Shown here piece after piece: positions 44,669 to 53,222 of a DNA stretch of 64,000 bases; the first letter of the stretch is position 1, and every line of letters starts with the position of its first letter. The notes under the pieces are model-generated. The model saw only the letters and a list, made by a program, of their open reading frames with translations. It did no database searches and had not been told where the DNA came from. Source of the DNA: Oceanisphaera sp. IT1-181 (GTDB lineage: Bacteria > Pseudomonadota > Gammaproteobacteria > Enterobacterales > Aeromonadaceae); assembly GCF_033807535.1 (NCBI RefSeq), contig NZ_CP136856.1, forward strand, positions 3,508,185 to 3,572,184, read 5' to 3'. Position numbers and translations under genes: made by a program.

Positions 44669-45193
44669 CTAGTGTTTTTTAGTGTCGCCGGCAACTTTGT
44701 CCATAACGGCAAAGAGTACGCCGGACACCACGAAGGTCATGTGAATGATGACTTTCCACATCAGGCTAGCGGCATCAGCCTCACTCATCTCACGAGGTAT
44801 ATCCATAAACGACTTTAAAAGATCAATCGCAGAAATGGCGACTATGGCACCAATCACTTTTAGTTTGAGACCAGAAAAGTCGATTTTTCCCATCCAATCA
44901 GGGCGGTCGGTGTTATCACCGGTATCAATCTTTGAGACGAAAATTTCGTAGCCGCTGAAGATAATAATGAGCAGTAAACTGGCCACTAACGACATATCGA
45001 CCAGTGCCAGTATCCCTACGATAACATCGGCTTCCGAGGCGCTAAAAACATGAGTGGTCATGTGCCAGAGCTCTTGGGTAAACTTGATAAACAACAACAC
45101 TATACCCAGCACTAAACCGAGGTAAAAAGGAGCCAGCATCCAGCGGCTGCTAAAAATAGTGTTTTCCAAGGACTGCTCAATTTTTTTTAGCAT
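44669..45193 (-). CDS. yqhA: UPF0114 membrane protein YqhA
   Basis: 174-residue inner-membrane protein with four helices. The N-terminal NTIFSSRWMLAPFYLGLVLGI and central LVDMSLVASLLLIIIFSGYE are diagnostic of the YqhA/UPF0114 family (164 residues in E. coli). Function is unknown. A purine-rich site precedes the ATG. It is transcribed alone, upstream of the nemR module but separated by 170 bp and a hairpin. Confidence 0.92.
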   Translation of the reverse strand: MLKKIEQSLENTIFSSRWMLAPFYLGLVLGIVLLFIKFTQELWHMTTHVFSASEADVIVGILALVDMSLVASLLLIIIFSGYEIFVSKIDTGDNTDRPDWMGKIDFSGLKLKVIGAIVAISAIDLLKSFMDIPREMSEADAASLMWKVIIHMTFVVSGVLFAVMDKVAGDTKKH

Positions 45194-45600
45194 GTAGAAT
45201 TCTTGATGTTTTTAGGGGCAGAAATTATAAATTATTCGCTGTTTTGGCGGTAGCAAAAATTTTTTAGCAGACGGATAACGGCTCTGCGGCATAAGGGAAC
45301 AAGTAAGTTAGACCATGTTTTTTCACTGAGAATTTTCAGGTTATCAAGATAATTTAAGATCAGCAGACGTTCATTCTGATCCGCTGCACGTCCGTCATGG
45401 ATTGGCGTAAATGCCCAGTGCTAGTCATCTTTCGGCGACGATGCTGGGGAAAAGTCGGGAATGTTATATTGGGGCTCACAATCTAGGCTGATTGGCCACC
45501 GAAGCGCCGAGTTAAAACCTCACTGTGGTAATAATCCAAGATCAGTGAATAGTCTAACGCTTCCATCAATTCAGCGGACCGTATTTAGCAATGTGAGATC
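45194..45600. other. Gene-poor spacer, possible decayed coding remnant
   Basis: 407 bp. A short minus-strand frame at 45483-45566 (27 codons, beginning MEALDYSLILDYYHSE and ending in TAG) has a protein-like composition but no homolog I recognise. It may be the tail of a lost gene or transposase. The remainder shows no hairpins, repeats or credible frames. Confidence 0.35.
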
Positions 45601-46113
45601 TTATTGAAGGGGGGAGTGGATTGCCGTGGGTTGTGAAAGTCTAGCATTTTCAATAAGTTGGCGTACTATTTCGTGAGGCTTACCCAAAGCATCGGCCAGT
45701 TCATCACACAGAAAATCAATGCTATGGTTTAAATGCTTGCGGTCAGTTGCGCTCAGGGGGAGCTGTTCTTGCATCACGCTCAGCCCTTTTACGACTTCGG
45801 CGTAGCCTAATGGATCACCTTTATCGATAGCCGCCTGATTAGCCGTTGCACGAACTTTCCATTGCTCACTGAGCTTGCCTTGCCAGCTGGTTAAATGTTG
45901 AATAATTTTTTTTGCTTCCCCAGCACTCATAACACTACGAATGTTGTTCGGCATATCGTTAGCGCGCACCAGCCAAGTGAGGCCATTACGTTTGAAATAG
46001 AGTTTGAAGAATGTGGCTTTGTTTTCGCCAGAAAAACTTTTTTTACGAATGGATTTAACGATACCGATACCATAACCGGGATGGTAAATACGATCACCTT
46101 GATTAATAGTGAT
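45601..46113 (-). CDS. CarD/CdnL-like protein with a non-canonical start codon
   Basis: About 170 residues. The N-terminal INQGDRIYHPGYGIGIVKSI and FKLYFKRNGLTWLV form a CarD/TRCF RNA-polymerase-interacting Tudor-like domain, followed by a helical C-terminal half (RSVMSAGEAKKIIQHL to QLIENARLS), as in CdnL/CarD. The frame is closed upstream by TAG, and no ATG, GTG or TTG occurs before the conserved region. AGGAG (46120-46124) is followed by ATT (46116) and ATC (46113), six bases away for ATC. I annotate ATC; ATT is the alternative. The first conventional start (GTG near 45969) would remove the whole RNAP-binding domain. Confidence 0.8.
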   Translation of the reverse strand: MTINQGDRIYHPGYGIGIVKSIRKKSFSGENKATFFKLYFKRNGLTWLVRANDMPNNIRSVMSAGEAKKIIQHLTSWQGKLSEQWKVRATANQAAIDKGDPLGYAEVVKGLSVMQEQLPLSATDRKHLNHSIDFLCDELADALGKPHEIVRQLIENARLSQPTAIHSPLQ

Positions 46114-46116
46114 AAT

Positions 46117-46498
46117 GCTCTCCTAGTATTAAAACCTCATTTATTGAAAATAATTAATATAATCAATATCTTACATGGTTATCCTGTTAAATTCAAGGTG
46201 CGGTTACTCACGGGCTAATTAAGCTCATAGGAGTCGATGAGTTACCGTGGCGTTGTGGCGTCAGAAATTACGCAACGCTTAACCAGTAGCAGTTAGAGAG
46301 ATGTGTTTATTTCCATGCACTGAACCGAGGTTTGCAATAACAGCTTTGCGCAGTGTCAGGCTTTGCTCTTCATGCTCTAGGAAAAGTGGATTGTGAGTTC
46401 GCGGTAGTAGGCTGATTAAGTTCTGAGTAGCGCTAGCTTTGCTGACCTTGGCTTATTTGGAGATCCGCTTGTAGCTTGAAGTCAGTGTCAAAAACTTT
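46117..46498. other. Spacer left of the second MITE
   Basis: 382 bp upstream of the CarD-like gene. It should contain that gene's promoter, but I see no clear -35/-10 pair. No frame of protein-like composition and no hairpin was found. The right end is the 8-bp duplication AAAACTTT at 46491. Confidence 0.4.
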
Positions 46499-46787
46499 CC
46501 TGATTACTTATGAACCTCAGCCATAATGCACCCTGTTTCGGTTTGTTCTTTGTAGCTGCCTAATTTATTCGGCAGGCCAGCTCTGCTGGCTGTTACTGAG
46601 GTTTAGATTTAAACCAAAAACCCAACCGGGCCGAAGTCCTCTTCGCCGAAGAGACGGGCCCCTACAAGGTCAAAATATCAAACTGAGCCTCATATTCTTT
46701 ACCGAATAGGCGGGAGCTTGCTGTAACTTATTGAATTTATTATAATTTAGTTCTCTGAAATATGGCTGAGCTTTGTGGCTAATCAGG
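46499..46787. mobile_element. Non-autonomous MITE-like element, copy 2 (289 bp, inverted relative to copy 1)
   Basis: Reverse complement of the element at 25344, matching along its whole length (about 85-90% by eye, best in the half with the GTCTCTTCGGCGAAGAGGAC palindrome). Ends are CCTGATTACTTATG and its partner ending GCTAATCAGG. The flanking duplication is AAAACTTT (46491-46498 and 46788-46795). It is non-coding. Confidence 0.88.
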
Positions 46788-46814
46788 AAAACTTTCGTTT
46801 TTAAAGTGCAGAAG

Positions 46815-46841
46815 GAGCCGAACAAGGTGTTTATTCGGCTC
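46815..46841 (-). terminator. Probable terminator after ilvE
   Basis: GAGCCGAA and TTCGGCTC pair over 8 bp, 15 bp beyond the ilvE stop. The same hairpin core closes mnmE at 55896. Confidence 0.6.
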
Positions 46842-46855
46842 ATAATATGTGTTGA

Positions 46856-47851
46856 TTAACAGACTTTAGTTAACCAACTGTGAGCATCGGCCGCTTTGCC
46901 CCACTGAATATCATTTAACGCTTGGCGCAGGACATTGGTGGTGGGGCCAGCTTCACCGTCACCTACGGTATATTCTTTACCATCGTGGATTAAGGTGCCA
47001 ACTGAGGTTAATACTGCAGCGGTGCCAGACAGTGCAGCTTCTGCACCGGGCTTTTGTGCGCGTTCTAGTAACTCATCCACGCTTAACGCCCGCTCCGAGA
47101 CTGTCATACCGCGATCGCGAGCCAAGGTCAGAATAGAATGACGCGTAATGCCGTGTAAAAACGAGCTATCGAGGGATTTAGTAATGATCTCGTTGCCGTC
47201 GATTAGTAAAAAGTTAGCCGCACCCGTTTCTTGCACATCGCCACCTGGGCAGAATAATACTTGATCGGCCTGCACTGATTGGCGAGCTTTTAAGATGGGC
47301 TGTAAGGCACTGGCATAGTTGCCGCCACTCTTTACCATCCCCATGTGTGAGGCACAGCGGGTTTCGTCGGCCAGTAACAAGCGTAATGGCTTGCTGCCGC
47401 TGGCAAAGTAATCACCCACTGGCGACAGCAACACATACAGCAGTGACGTACTACTCGGTGCTGCGGCTTTGCCAATCGAGGCTTCGGTACCTATATGAGT
47501 AGGGCGAATATACATAGACCCAGGAGGCTGAGGCACGTCTGCAGCGTATCGCTTAACGATATCAATAATCATCTGCTTGAGCTGTTTGGCATTGACGGCC
47601 GGTAAGGATAATAACTCGCTGCTTTGGATCAAGCGGGCAATATTCTGCTCCATGCGAAAGATATTGATTGAACCATCTTGGTGCTTAAAGGCCTTTAAAC
47701 CCTCAAAACAGGTGCTGGAGTAATGCAGCACATGAGCACCTGGGTGCAAACTAATGCTATCGCTGTTCACTATTTGCGTGGTGCTCCACTGGCCTTGCTC
47801 GTAACGGGCTAGGCTCATTTCAGGGGAAAATACGGTACCAAATGCTGACAT
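46856..47851 (-). CDS. ilvE: Branched-chain amino acid aminotransferase
   Basis: 331-residue PLP fold-type IV aminotransferase catalysing the last step of valine, leucine and isoleucine synthesis. The ATG ending 47851 (MSAFGTVFSPEMS) has AGGA eight bases upstream; a 16-residue extension is rejected. HYSSTCFEGLKAFK binds substrate, and MVKSGGNYASALQP carries the PLP lysine. VQETGAANFLLIDG and LHGITRHSILTLA are family blocks. Length and motifs indicate the larger BCAT type (IlvE2/eukaryote-like) rather than the 309-residue E. coli IlvE. No ilv operon is adjacent. Confidence 0.92.
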   Translation of the reverse strand: MSAFGTVFSPEMSLARYEQGQWSTTQIVNSDSISLHPGAHVLHYSSTCFEGLKAFKHQDGSINIFRMEQNIARLIQSSELLSLPAVNAKQLKQMIIDIVKRYAADVPQPPGSMYIRPTHIGTEASIGKAAAPSSTSLLYVLLSPVGDYFASGSKPLRLLLADETRCASHMGMVKSGGNYASALQPILKARQSVQADQVLFCPGGDVQETGAANFLLIDGNEIITKSLDSSFLHGITRHSILTLARDRGMTVSERALSVDELLERAQKPGAEAALSGTAAVLTSVGTLIHDGKEYTVGDGEAGPTTNVLRQALNDIQWGKAADAHSWLTKVC

Positions 47852-48025
47852 GCTGCTATTCCTGTAATGGGTAATGAATAAATTTATCTTTAATATCATA
47901 TAGATATTGCTTTGTCGGGTCGTGCGGGGGAAAGTGCTTTAAATCGTGATTGAGAGCTATATCACAGTGGCTTGTCATCTAGTTCAAGCCTCGCCTATTG
48001 ACCAATGATTCTAAAATGAATTTTG

Positions 48026-50365
48026 TTAAAGCAGGGCGATTTGTTCCGACGAAGCAAACTGATAGCCCATCGTCTTATAACCCTTTTCGCGCTTGTTAAA
48101 CATCCGCTGCAGCATAGGAAGACCCATGTCTACGTAGTCGTACACCGTTACTTGCTGTTTGCCATCTGCCTCGCGATGTATCCGGCCAACGTATTGCGCT
48201 AACGTCCCTTTCCAAGCGATGGGTAAGGCCAGGAACAGCGTATCCAGTCGGGGTAAATCAAACCCCTCGCCAATGTATTTACCTGTTGCCACTACCACCT
48301 GTGCATCGTGAAGCTTAGCTTCCACCTTGCTACGCTCTTTAACGCCCATGCCGCCTCGAAAGACTGCAGTGCTGATGCCTGAATCTGATAATAGGTTAGC
48401 GAGGATTTCTGCATGCTCGCGGCGTTCGGTCAGCAGTAGACAGTGTGCACCTTGTTTCACACAGGCCGCCACATCATGAGTAATTTCCGCATTACGAATT
48501 CTGTTTTCGACAAGCCATTGATAAACGGTGGCGATATGCGGGCGTTCTTCAGGTGTGAGCCACTCAGTAGGCGGTGCTTCGTGTCTATTACGTACAATCA
48601 CGCGCTGCGTAAAGTGAGTACTATGTTCAGCCTTAACTTTATAACGAACGGGACCCGCGACCATAAACATGATTTTTTGATGACCATCTTGGCGGTCTGG
48701 GGTCGCCGTCAGCCCAAGCATATACTTGGCGCTGATTTCGTTGAGCAGCATCTCGTATCGCGGTGCCGAAATATGGTGGCACTCGTCGATAATAATCTGG
48801 CCATAATGGCGGACGAATTCGGCAATGGTGTTATCTTTCTTGTTGATCAGACTTTGGTAGGTTGCCACATCAATCTGGCCGGACGCTTTCTTCTTGCCGC
48901 CACCGAATACGCCTATGGTGGCGCCGTCCAGAAAAGACGCCAGCCGTTCCTGCCACTGGTCCAGTAATTGTCGGCTGTGAGTCAGGATCAGGGTATTTAC
49001 TTTTCGGCTGGCGATAACCCCGATGGCGGTGACCGTTTTACCGAATGCAGTGGGGGCGTGCAGAATGCCGGTATCGTACTCGATGAGCGCATTGACGGCA
49101 GCGAGTTGGCTGTCTCGTAACTCAACTCGTAGTTTGAGCTCTTCTAATCTTGTGCCTGAGACTCTGCGATCTGCTAATTCAACCTGAATATTTTGCTCGA
49201 GCAGCAGCGTACGCACCTCGTCTAGGCAACCCCGCGGCACAGACAGATAACCTTGATCGATGCGTGCGCAAGAGATGTAGCGGGGGATGCCATGGGTAGA
49301 AAAACGCAGCGCCTGGGTTTTGAAAAATACCGGATTAGCAAAACTCGCCAAGCGTTTTATTCGTACAGCCAAAGGCCCGGGGAGATCAGCCAGTTTGATG
49401 TAAATATGGTTTGCCAGTGTCACCGTCAATTGCTCAGGGCACCCCGTTAATAGACCTGAATCCGCCTTAAGAGCTTGCTCCCAAGGGGCTGTCGTATCGT
49501 CTGTTGATGAGGTTTCAGGAGGCTCGCCGACCCAGACTCGAAGACGGGAGGCACAGACTCGCTTTAACTCGCTGAGAAATGCCCATTGGTCTGAGTAGGG
49601 CTGTAGATCATCATCCACAAAAACACTGCATCCTCGGGATCGGGCTTCATGTTGCAAAGGTAGGGCGATCAAATTACCAAAACCACCTTGTGGCATAATA
49701 TCTTGGTTGGGAAACAATCGGTCATATGAATCGAATGATAAGCCAGGGTGCAACTCCATCGCCTTATCGAGCAGCTTGAAGCCAAAGGCTCTGGCTGACC
49801 AAGCGGGAACCGGCTCTGAGAAGAGTATCCATAAATGAGCACCGGCTCCCGAGCGGGAGATCTCCAGAGCATAGGAAAACTCTTCTTGGCGGCAGGCTTG
49901 AGCTAACGCTTTTACGTCTGCAGCCCAATCAGCCTTGTCAAAGTCGACCGCTAACAAGTGGCAGTGATTATCCGGCAGTAGTGGATATAAACCGGCCACC
50001 AGTTTTCCCGACAAATGGGCATATAGTACGCTGTTATCCAGAGGCTTGAACTTGCGGTGAGCGCAATCGCCACATTTAATTTTAGGTTTCTGACAGATAC
50101 CTGGTGCCCACTCGTTCTCACAAGCCACGGCATACCCCGAACGGCCACTCGCACCCTCCCAGCGTATAGAGTGGACATCGGTGCGACCTTTAAATAGCTG
50201 CTGAAAAAGCGCAACCTTTTGGTTCGGAGTCAGCTGTGGACTAATAATGCTCGCTCCTGCTTGAAGCAGTATTTGCTTGCGGGCAAGCAAGGTCGCCTTT
50301 TCCCGTTCCAGCTCTGTCAGCCTAGCGTCTATCGCTTTGAGTGCATCACTCGTTTGGATATCCAC
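48026..50365 (-). CDS. TOTE-type archaeo-eukaryotic primase / SF2 helicase conflict protein
   Basis: 779 residues in three parts. An N-terminal coiled coil (about 5-38) is followed by a primase (AEP) domain with cysteines at about 81, 90, 97 and 100. AEP motifs are LLAVDFDKADW (about 136-146), SGAGAHLWILF with the catalytic His (about 172), and FDSYDRLFP. A C-terminal SF2 helicase has APTAFGKTVTA (Walker A, about 431), IIDECHH (DECH, about 525), GLTATPDR and QYVGRIHRE. Predicted TOTE conflict systems join these modules and are proposed nucleic-acid-targeting defences. I see no nuclease domain fused or adjacent. It is a single gene with no mobile hallmarks at its edges. Confidence 0.87.
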   Translation of the reverse strand: MDIQTSDALKAIDARLTELEREKATLLARKQILLQAGASIISPQLTPNQKVALFQQLFKGRTDVHSIRWEGASGRSGYAVACENEWAPGICQKPKIKCGDCAHRKFKPLDNSVLYAHLSGKLVAGLYPLLPDNHCHLLAVDFDKADWAADVKALAQACRQEEFSYALEISRSGAGAHLWILFSEPVPAWSARAFGFKLLDKAMELHPGLSFDSYDRLFPNQDIMPQGGFGNLIALPLQHEARSRGCSVFVDDDLQPYSDQWAFLSELKRVCASRLRVWVGEPPETSSTDDTTAPWEQALKADSGLLTGCPEQLTVTLANHIYIKLADLPGPLAVRIKRLASFANPVFFKTQALRFSTHGIPRYISCARIDQGYLSVPRGCLDEVRTLLLEQNIQVELADRRVSGTRLEELKLRVELRDSQLAAVNALIEYDTGILHAPTAFGKTVTAIGVIASRKVNTLILTHSRQLLDQWQERLASFLDGATIGVFGGGKKKASGQIDVATYQSLINKKDNTIAEFVRHYGQIIIDECHHISAPRYEMLLNEISAKYMLGLTATPDRQDGHQKIMFMVAGPVRYKVKAEHSTHFTQRVIVRNRHEAPPTEWLTPEERPHIATVYQWLVENRIRNAEITHDVAACVKQGAHCLLLTERREHAEILANLLSDSGISTAVFRGGMGVKERSKVEAKLHDAQVVVATGKYIGEGFDLPRLDTLFLALPIAWKGTLAQYVGRIHREADGKQQVTVYDYVDMGLPMLQRMFNKREKGYKTMGYQFASSEQIALL

Positions 50366-50415
50366 ATCCTCCTGATATCTTGGCGGGTAACTTACCCATC
50401 AGTCGCCGTACCCGA

Positions 50416-50592
50416 TTAAAGGTTCGCAAAATCTTGTCTGGTTAAGTCAATATAGCAACGATTACCGTTTAATTTGGTAATGGGTGCTGCTGCCTCCGCC
50501 TGACAACTTTTCGATGCATCCTGTTTGTAGCAAATCTGCCTTGCTGCCTTTTCTCCATCAATAGGCGATAACGCAGTAGAAAGCCTCCACAA
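50416..50592 (-). pseudogene. Small frame of unknown origin, possibly a gene remnant
   Basis: A frame open from 50622 to the TAA at 50416. A TTG at 50590-50592 with AAGGG six bases upstream would give 58 residues. The sequence has protein-like composition and three Cys (QICYKQDASKSCQ and GNRCYIDL), suggesting the tail of an exported protein. I recognise no family. It may be a real small gene or the 3' end of a deleted one. Confidence 0.3.
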
Positions 50593-50662
50593 GCGCTGCC
50601 CTTCGGGTTCGGTTAAACGCGTTTATCTCGAACAAAATTTAACCGCGGAAGGTCAACAGATC

Positions 50663-51262
50663 CTAGCCCTTAAGCTTGGCTGCAATTTGAGCAACATGTT
50701 CACCTTGGTGGCGAGCGATACTCAACTCACGCGGGTCGGGCTGTCGAGAGCCATCACCGCCAGCAATGGTCGAGGCGCCATAAGGTGTGCCGCCACCTAC
50801 TTGGGTGACATCAAACAGCTCTGGCGTGGTATAACCGATGGGGACGATGATCATGCCGTGGTGCGCCAGCGTGGTCCAAGTGGAAGTGATGGTCATTTCT
50901 TGCCCACCACCGGTACCGGTCGAAGTGAACACGCTGGCTACTTTACCGGCCAGAGCGCCGTTGGCCCATAGGCCACCGGTTTGGTCGAAGAAATTGCGCA
51001 TCTGGCCGGACATGTTGCCGAAACGAGTGGGCGTGCCCACTATGATGGCATCGTATTCCGCCAGCTCCGCCGGCGTGGCGACGGGCGCATCTTGAGCGGT
51101 CTTGCCGCCGGCAGCTGTGAACGCTTCGGCATTCATGGTTTCCGGTACACGCTTCACCGTGACCTCGACTCCAGCAACACCACGAGCGCCTTCGGCGACT
51201 GCATGCGCCATCGTCTCTATGTGGCCGTACATGGAGTAATAAATAATCAGAACTTTAGTCAT
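50663..51262 (-). CDS. wrbA: NAD(P)H:quinone oxidoreductase WrbA
   Basis: 199-residue tetrameric flavodoxin-like enzyme that reduces quinones by two electrons. The ATG ending 51262 (MTKVLIIYYSMYGHIETMA) follows AGAGG. SMYGHIETM is the FMN phosphate loop. GTPTRFGNMSGQMRNFFDQTGGLW and STGTGGGQEMTITSTW are WrbA signatures. It is the last gene of a quinone-stress cluster (DoxX, YqjG, MDR, pirin, WrbA) reading away from a YhaJ-like regulator. Confidence 0.96.
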   Translation of the reverse strand: MTKVLIIYYSMYGHIETMAHAVAEGARGVAGVEVTVKRVPETMNAEAFTAAGGKTAQDAPVATPAELAEYDAIIVGTPTRFGNMSGQMRNFFDQTGGLWANGALAGKVASVFTSTGTGGGQEMTITSTWTTLAHHGMIIVPIGYTTPELFDVTQVGGGTPYGASTIAGGDGSRQPDPRELSIARHQGEHVAQIAAKLKG

Positions 51263-51433
51263 TTTTATATCCTCTTTAGGTGTGGTGTGATTTGTGTCTG
51301 TACTTCTTGTTATGCGGGCGATCAGCTCACCAAGTAATCCCATCGGGAAATCTCCATTCAGCGTCCGGGGAGACGGGAATACGCCTCCTCAATGTAATGC
51401 CATATCTGGGAACCAACAAGCCGGGCTTCTGGC

Positions 51434-52132
51434 TTATGCCACGTCCACCAGCACTATTTCACTGTCTTGCTGAGCACTGACCTGCAGCAGACGCTCATCG
51501 CTAATCGCCACGCCATCACCAGCAGTAGCCAGTACGCCATTAACTTCGATTTGACCGCTGGCAGGAACCAGATACACCTTACGGCCGGCAGCGATATGAT
51601 ATTCGGTAGCTTGCCCGGCCTTTAGAGTAGCGGCGACCATACGCGCATTGGCACGGATCGGTAGCGCCTCCGTATCATCGGGCAGACCACTGGCGAGGGT
51701 GAAAAAAGATCCGCTGCGCTCGCCCTTGGGAAAGGGCTTGGTACCCCAAGTCGGCGGCAGGCCTTTTTCATTGGGCATAATCCAGATCTGGAAGATCTGC
51801 GTCGTCTCGTCCTCTTCATTCATCTCGCTATGGGCAATGCCCGTTCCGGCGCTCATCACCTGTACGTCGCCTGCTTCAGTGCGGCCGCTATTACCGAGGC
51901 TATCCTTGTGAGTAATGGCGCCTTTGCGCACATAGGTGATGATTTCCATATCCCGGTGTGGGTGGCGCGGAAAGCCCGAATGTGCAGCGATAGTGTCGTC
52001 ATTCCAGACCCTGAGATCCCCCCAGTGCATGCGCTCGGGATCGTAATATTCGGCAAAGGAAAAGTGGTGACGGGTGTCCAGCCAGCCATGGTGGGCGCCG
52101 CCTAGCTCTTGATAAGGTCGTAGTTCGATCAT
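51434..52132 (-). CDS. Pirin family protein (YhhW-like)
   Basis: 232-residue bicupin pirin. Metal ligands are visible in FPRHPHRDMEIITYV (two His) and GIAHSEMNEED (His and Glu). GWLDTRHHFSFAEYYDP is the family N-terminus. It is closer in motif to E. coli YhhW, reported to have quercetin 2,3-dioxygenase activity, than to YhaK. AGGAGG precedes the ATG. Its position with quinone reductases suggests a redox-stress role (inference). Confidence 0.92.
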   Translation of the reverse strand: MIELRPYQELGGAHHGWLDTRHHFSFAEYYDPERMHWGDLRVWNDDTIAAHSGFPRHPHRDMEIITYVRKGAITHKDSLGNSGRTEAGDVQVMSAGTGIAHSEMNEEDETTQIFQIWIMPNEKGLPPTWGTKPFPKGERSGSFFTLASGLPDDTEALPIRANARMVAATLKAGQATEYHIAAGRKVYLVPASGQIEVNGVLATAGDGVAISDERLLQVSAQQDSEIVLVDVA

Positions 52133-52181
52133 TGCAGAACCTCCTCTTTGATATGGTTTTTTGCTGCCAAAATCTGCTTGG

Positions 52182-53141
52182 TTATGGGATCAACACCATT
52201 TTTTCTGAACCGCCTTTGCTAACCTGGTGATATGCGGCAACGGCCTCAGACAGTGGTAACTCGATAAACTCACTTGGAGCTGGTAAGCCTGCGTCAAATG
52301 CAGCGCCAATTTGCGTCAGTATTTGCGCGCAATCTTCTAGGCTGTATAACAACGAGTTAACGCCGATAATCGAGCCGCCACGGCGGTATAAATCTAAGGG
52401 TGACAGACTGATTAAGCCATCCTTTGGTGCCGCAATAATCGCGACGCGGCCAAAGGTATCAAGGCTGTTTATTGCCGCCGCTAACCAGAAGCCGGTGGTA
52501 TCGAAAATCACTTCTGGTGCCTGTTGTTGAAAGTGTTCCAGCGCTTGTTCTGGTAGCCGCGCCTCTTCAGTTAACTGGAAAGCACTTATGCCTTGGGCTT
52601 GCAGCTCTTGCACCGCTTCAGCACGGCGCGCAGCCAATACCACCTCGGCACCTCTTGCTTTAGCCAGCGCATGCGCAGCTTGAGCTACCGCACCGCCACC
52701 GATGATTAAAAAGCGGGTGCCAGCCTGAACCTGACTGCGCTCAAGTGCATCCCAAGCGGTGATAAATGGCACTCCGCACGTCGCTGCTTGAGCAAAGCTC
52801 AGTGACTCAGGTAACAGGGCGACGGCGTTGGCCGGCACCACCACATATTGAGCATGGCAGCCATCATGATAAAAACCAAAACCCTTACCGGTGCCGCCCC
52901 AAACCGCCTTACCCTTTAGCTCTGGTGGCCCACTGATTACCACACCGGCAAAGTCTCGGCCGGGAATTCGCGGCGTGCTGGTGTAAGGAAACAACCCCAG
53001 CAGGTTCTTGATATCACTCGGGTTAATGCCCGTTGCCCGCACCTCAACCAACACCTCATCGGCTGCAGGCTCGGGTGTTGGTAGCTCGCGTAATTGTAGT
53101 GAGTCCAAAGAGCCGGTTGCTGAAAACTGTAACGCTTGCAT
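52182..53141 (-). CDS. Zinc-independent MDR family quinone reductase/alcohol dehydrogenase
   Basis: 319-residue medium-chain dehydrogenase/reductase. The start is the ATG ending 53141 (MQALQFSATGSLDS), with GAGG upstream. VRATGINPSDIKN and GRDFAGVV begin the catalytic domain. FLIIGGGAVAQAAHALAKARGAEV is the nucleotide fold. The structural and catalytic zinc cysteines are absent, as in quinone oxidoreductases. The precise substrate is unknown; neighbours indicate quinone or aldehyde stress. Confidence 0.86.
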   Translation of the reverse strand: MQALQFSATGSLDSLQLRELPTPEPAADEVLVEVRATGINPSDIKNLLGLFPYTSTPRIPGRDFAGVVISGPPELKGKAVWGGTGKGFGFYHDGCHAQYVVVPANAVALLPESLSFAQAATCGVPFITAWDALERSQVQAGTRFLIIGGGAVAQAAHALAKARGAEVVLAARRAEAVQELQAQGISAFQLTEEARLPEQALEHFQQQAPEVIFDTTGFWLAAAINSLDTFGRVAIIAAPKDGLISLSPLDLYRRGGSIIGVNSLLYSLEDCAQILTQIGAAFDAGLPAPSEFIELPLSEAVAAYHQVSKGGSEKMVLIP

Positions 53142-53222
53142 AAGAGACCTCAATCAATGGTGGGTATGCGCCGATTGAGCTGCGGATGAATCTACAGGTC
53201 AATCGAGTTGACGCAGCATCAT

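Noticed and set aside
48443..48967. 174-codon plus-strand frame opposite the helicase
   Set aside because: Antisense to the SF2 helicase motifs, which define the coding strand.
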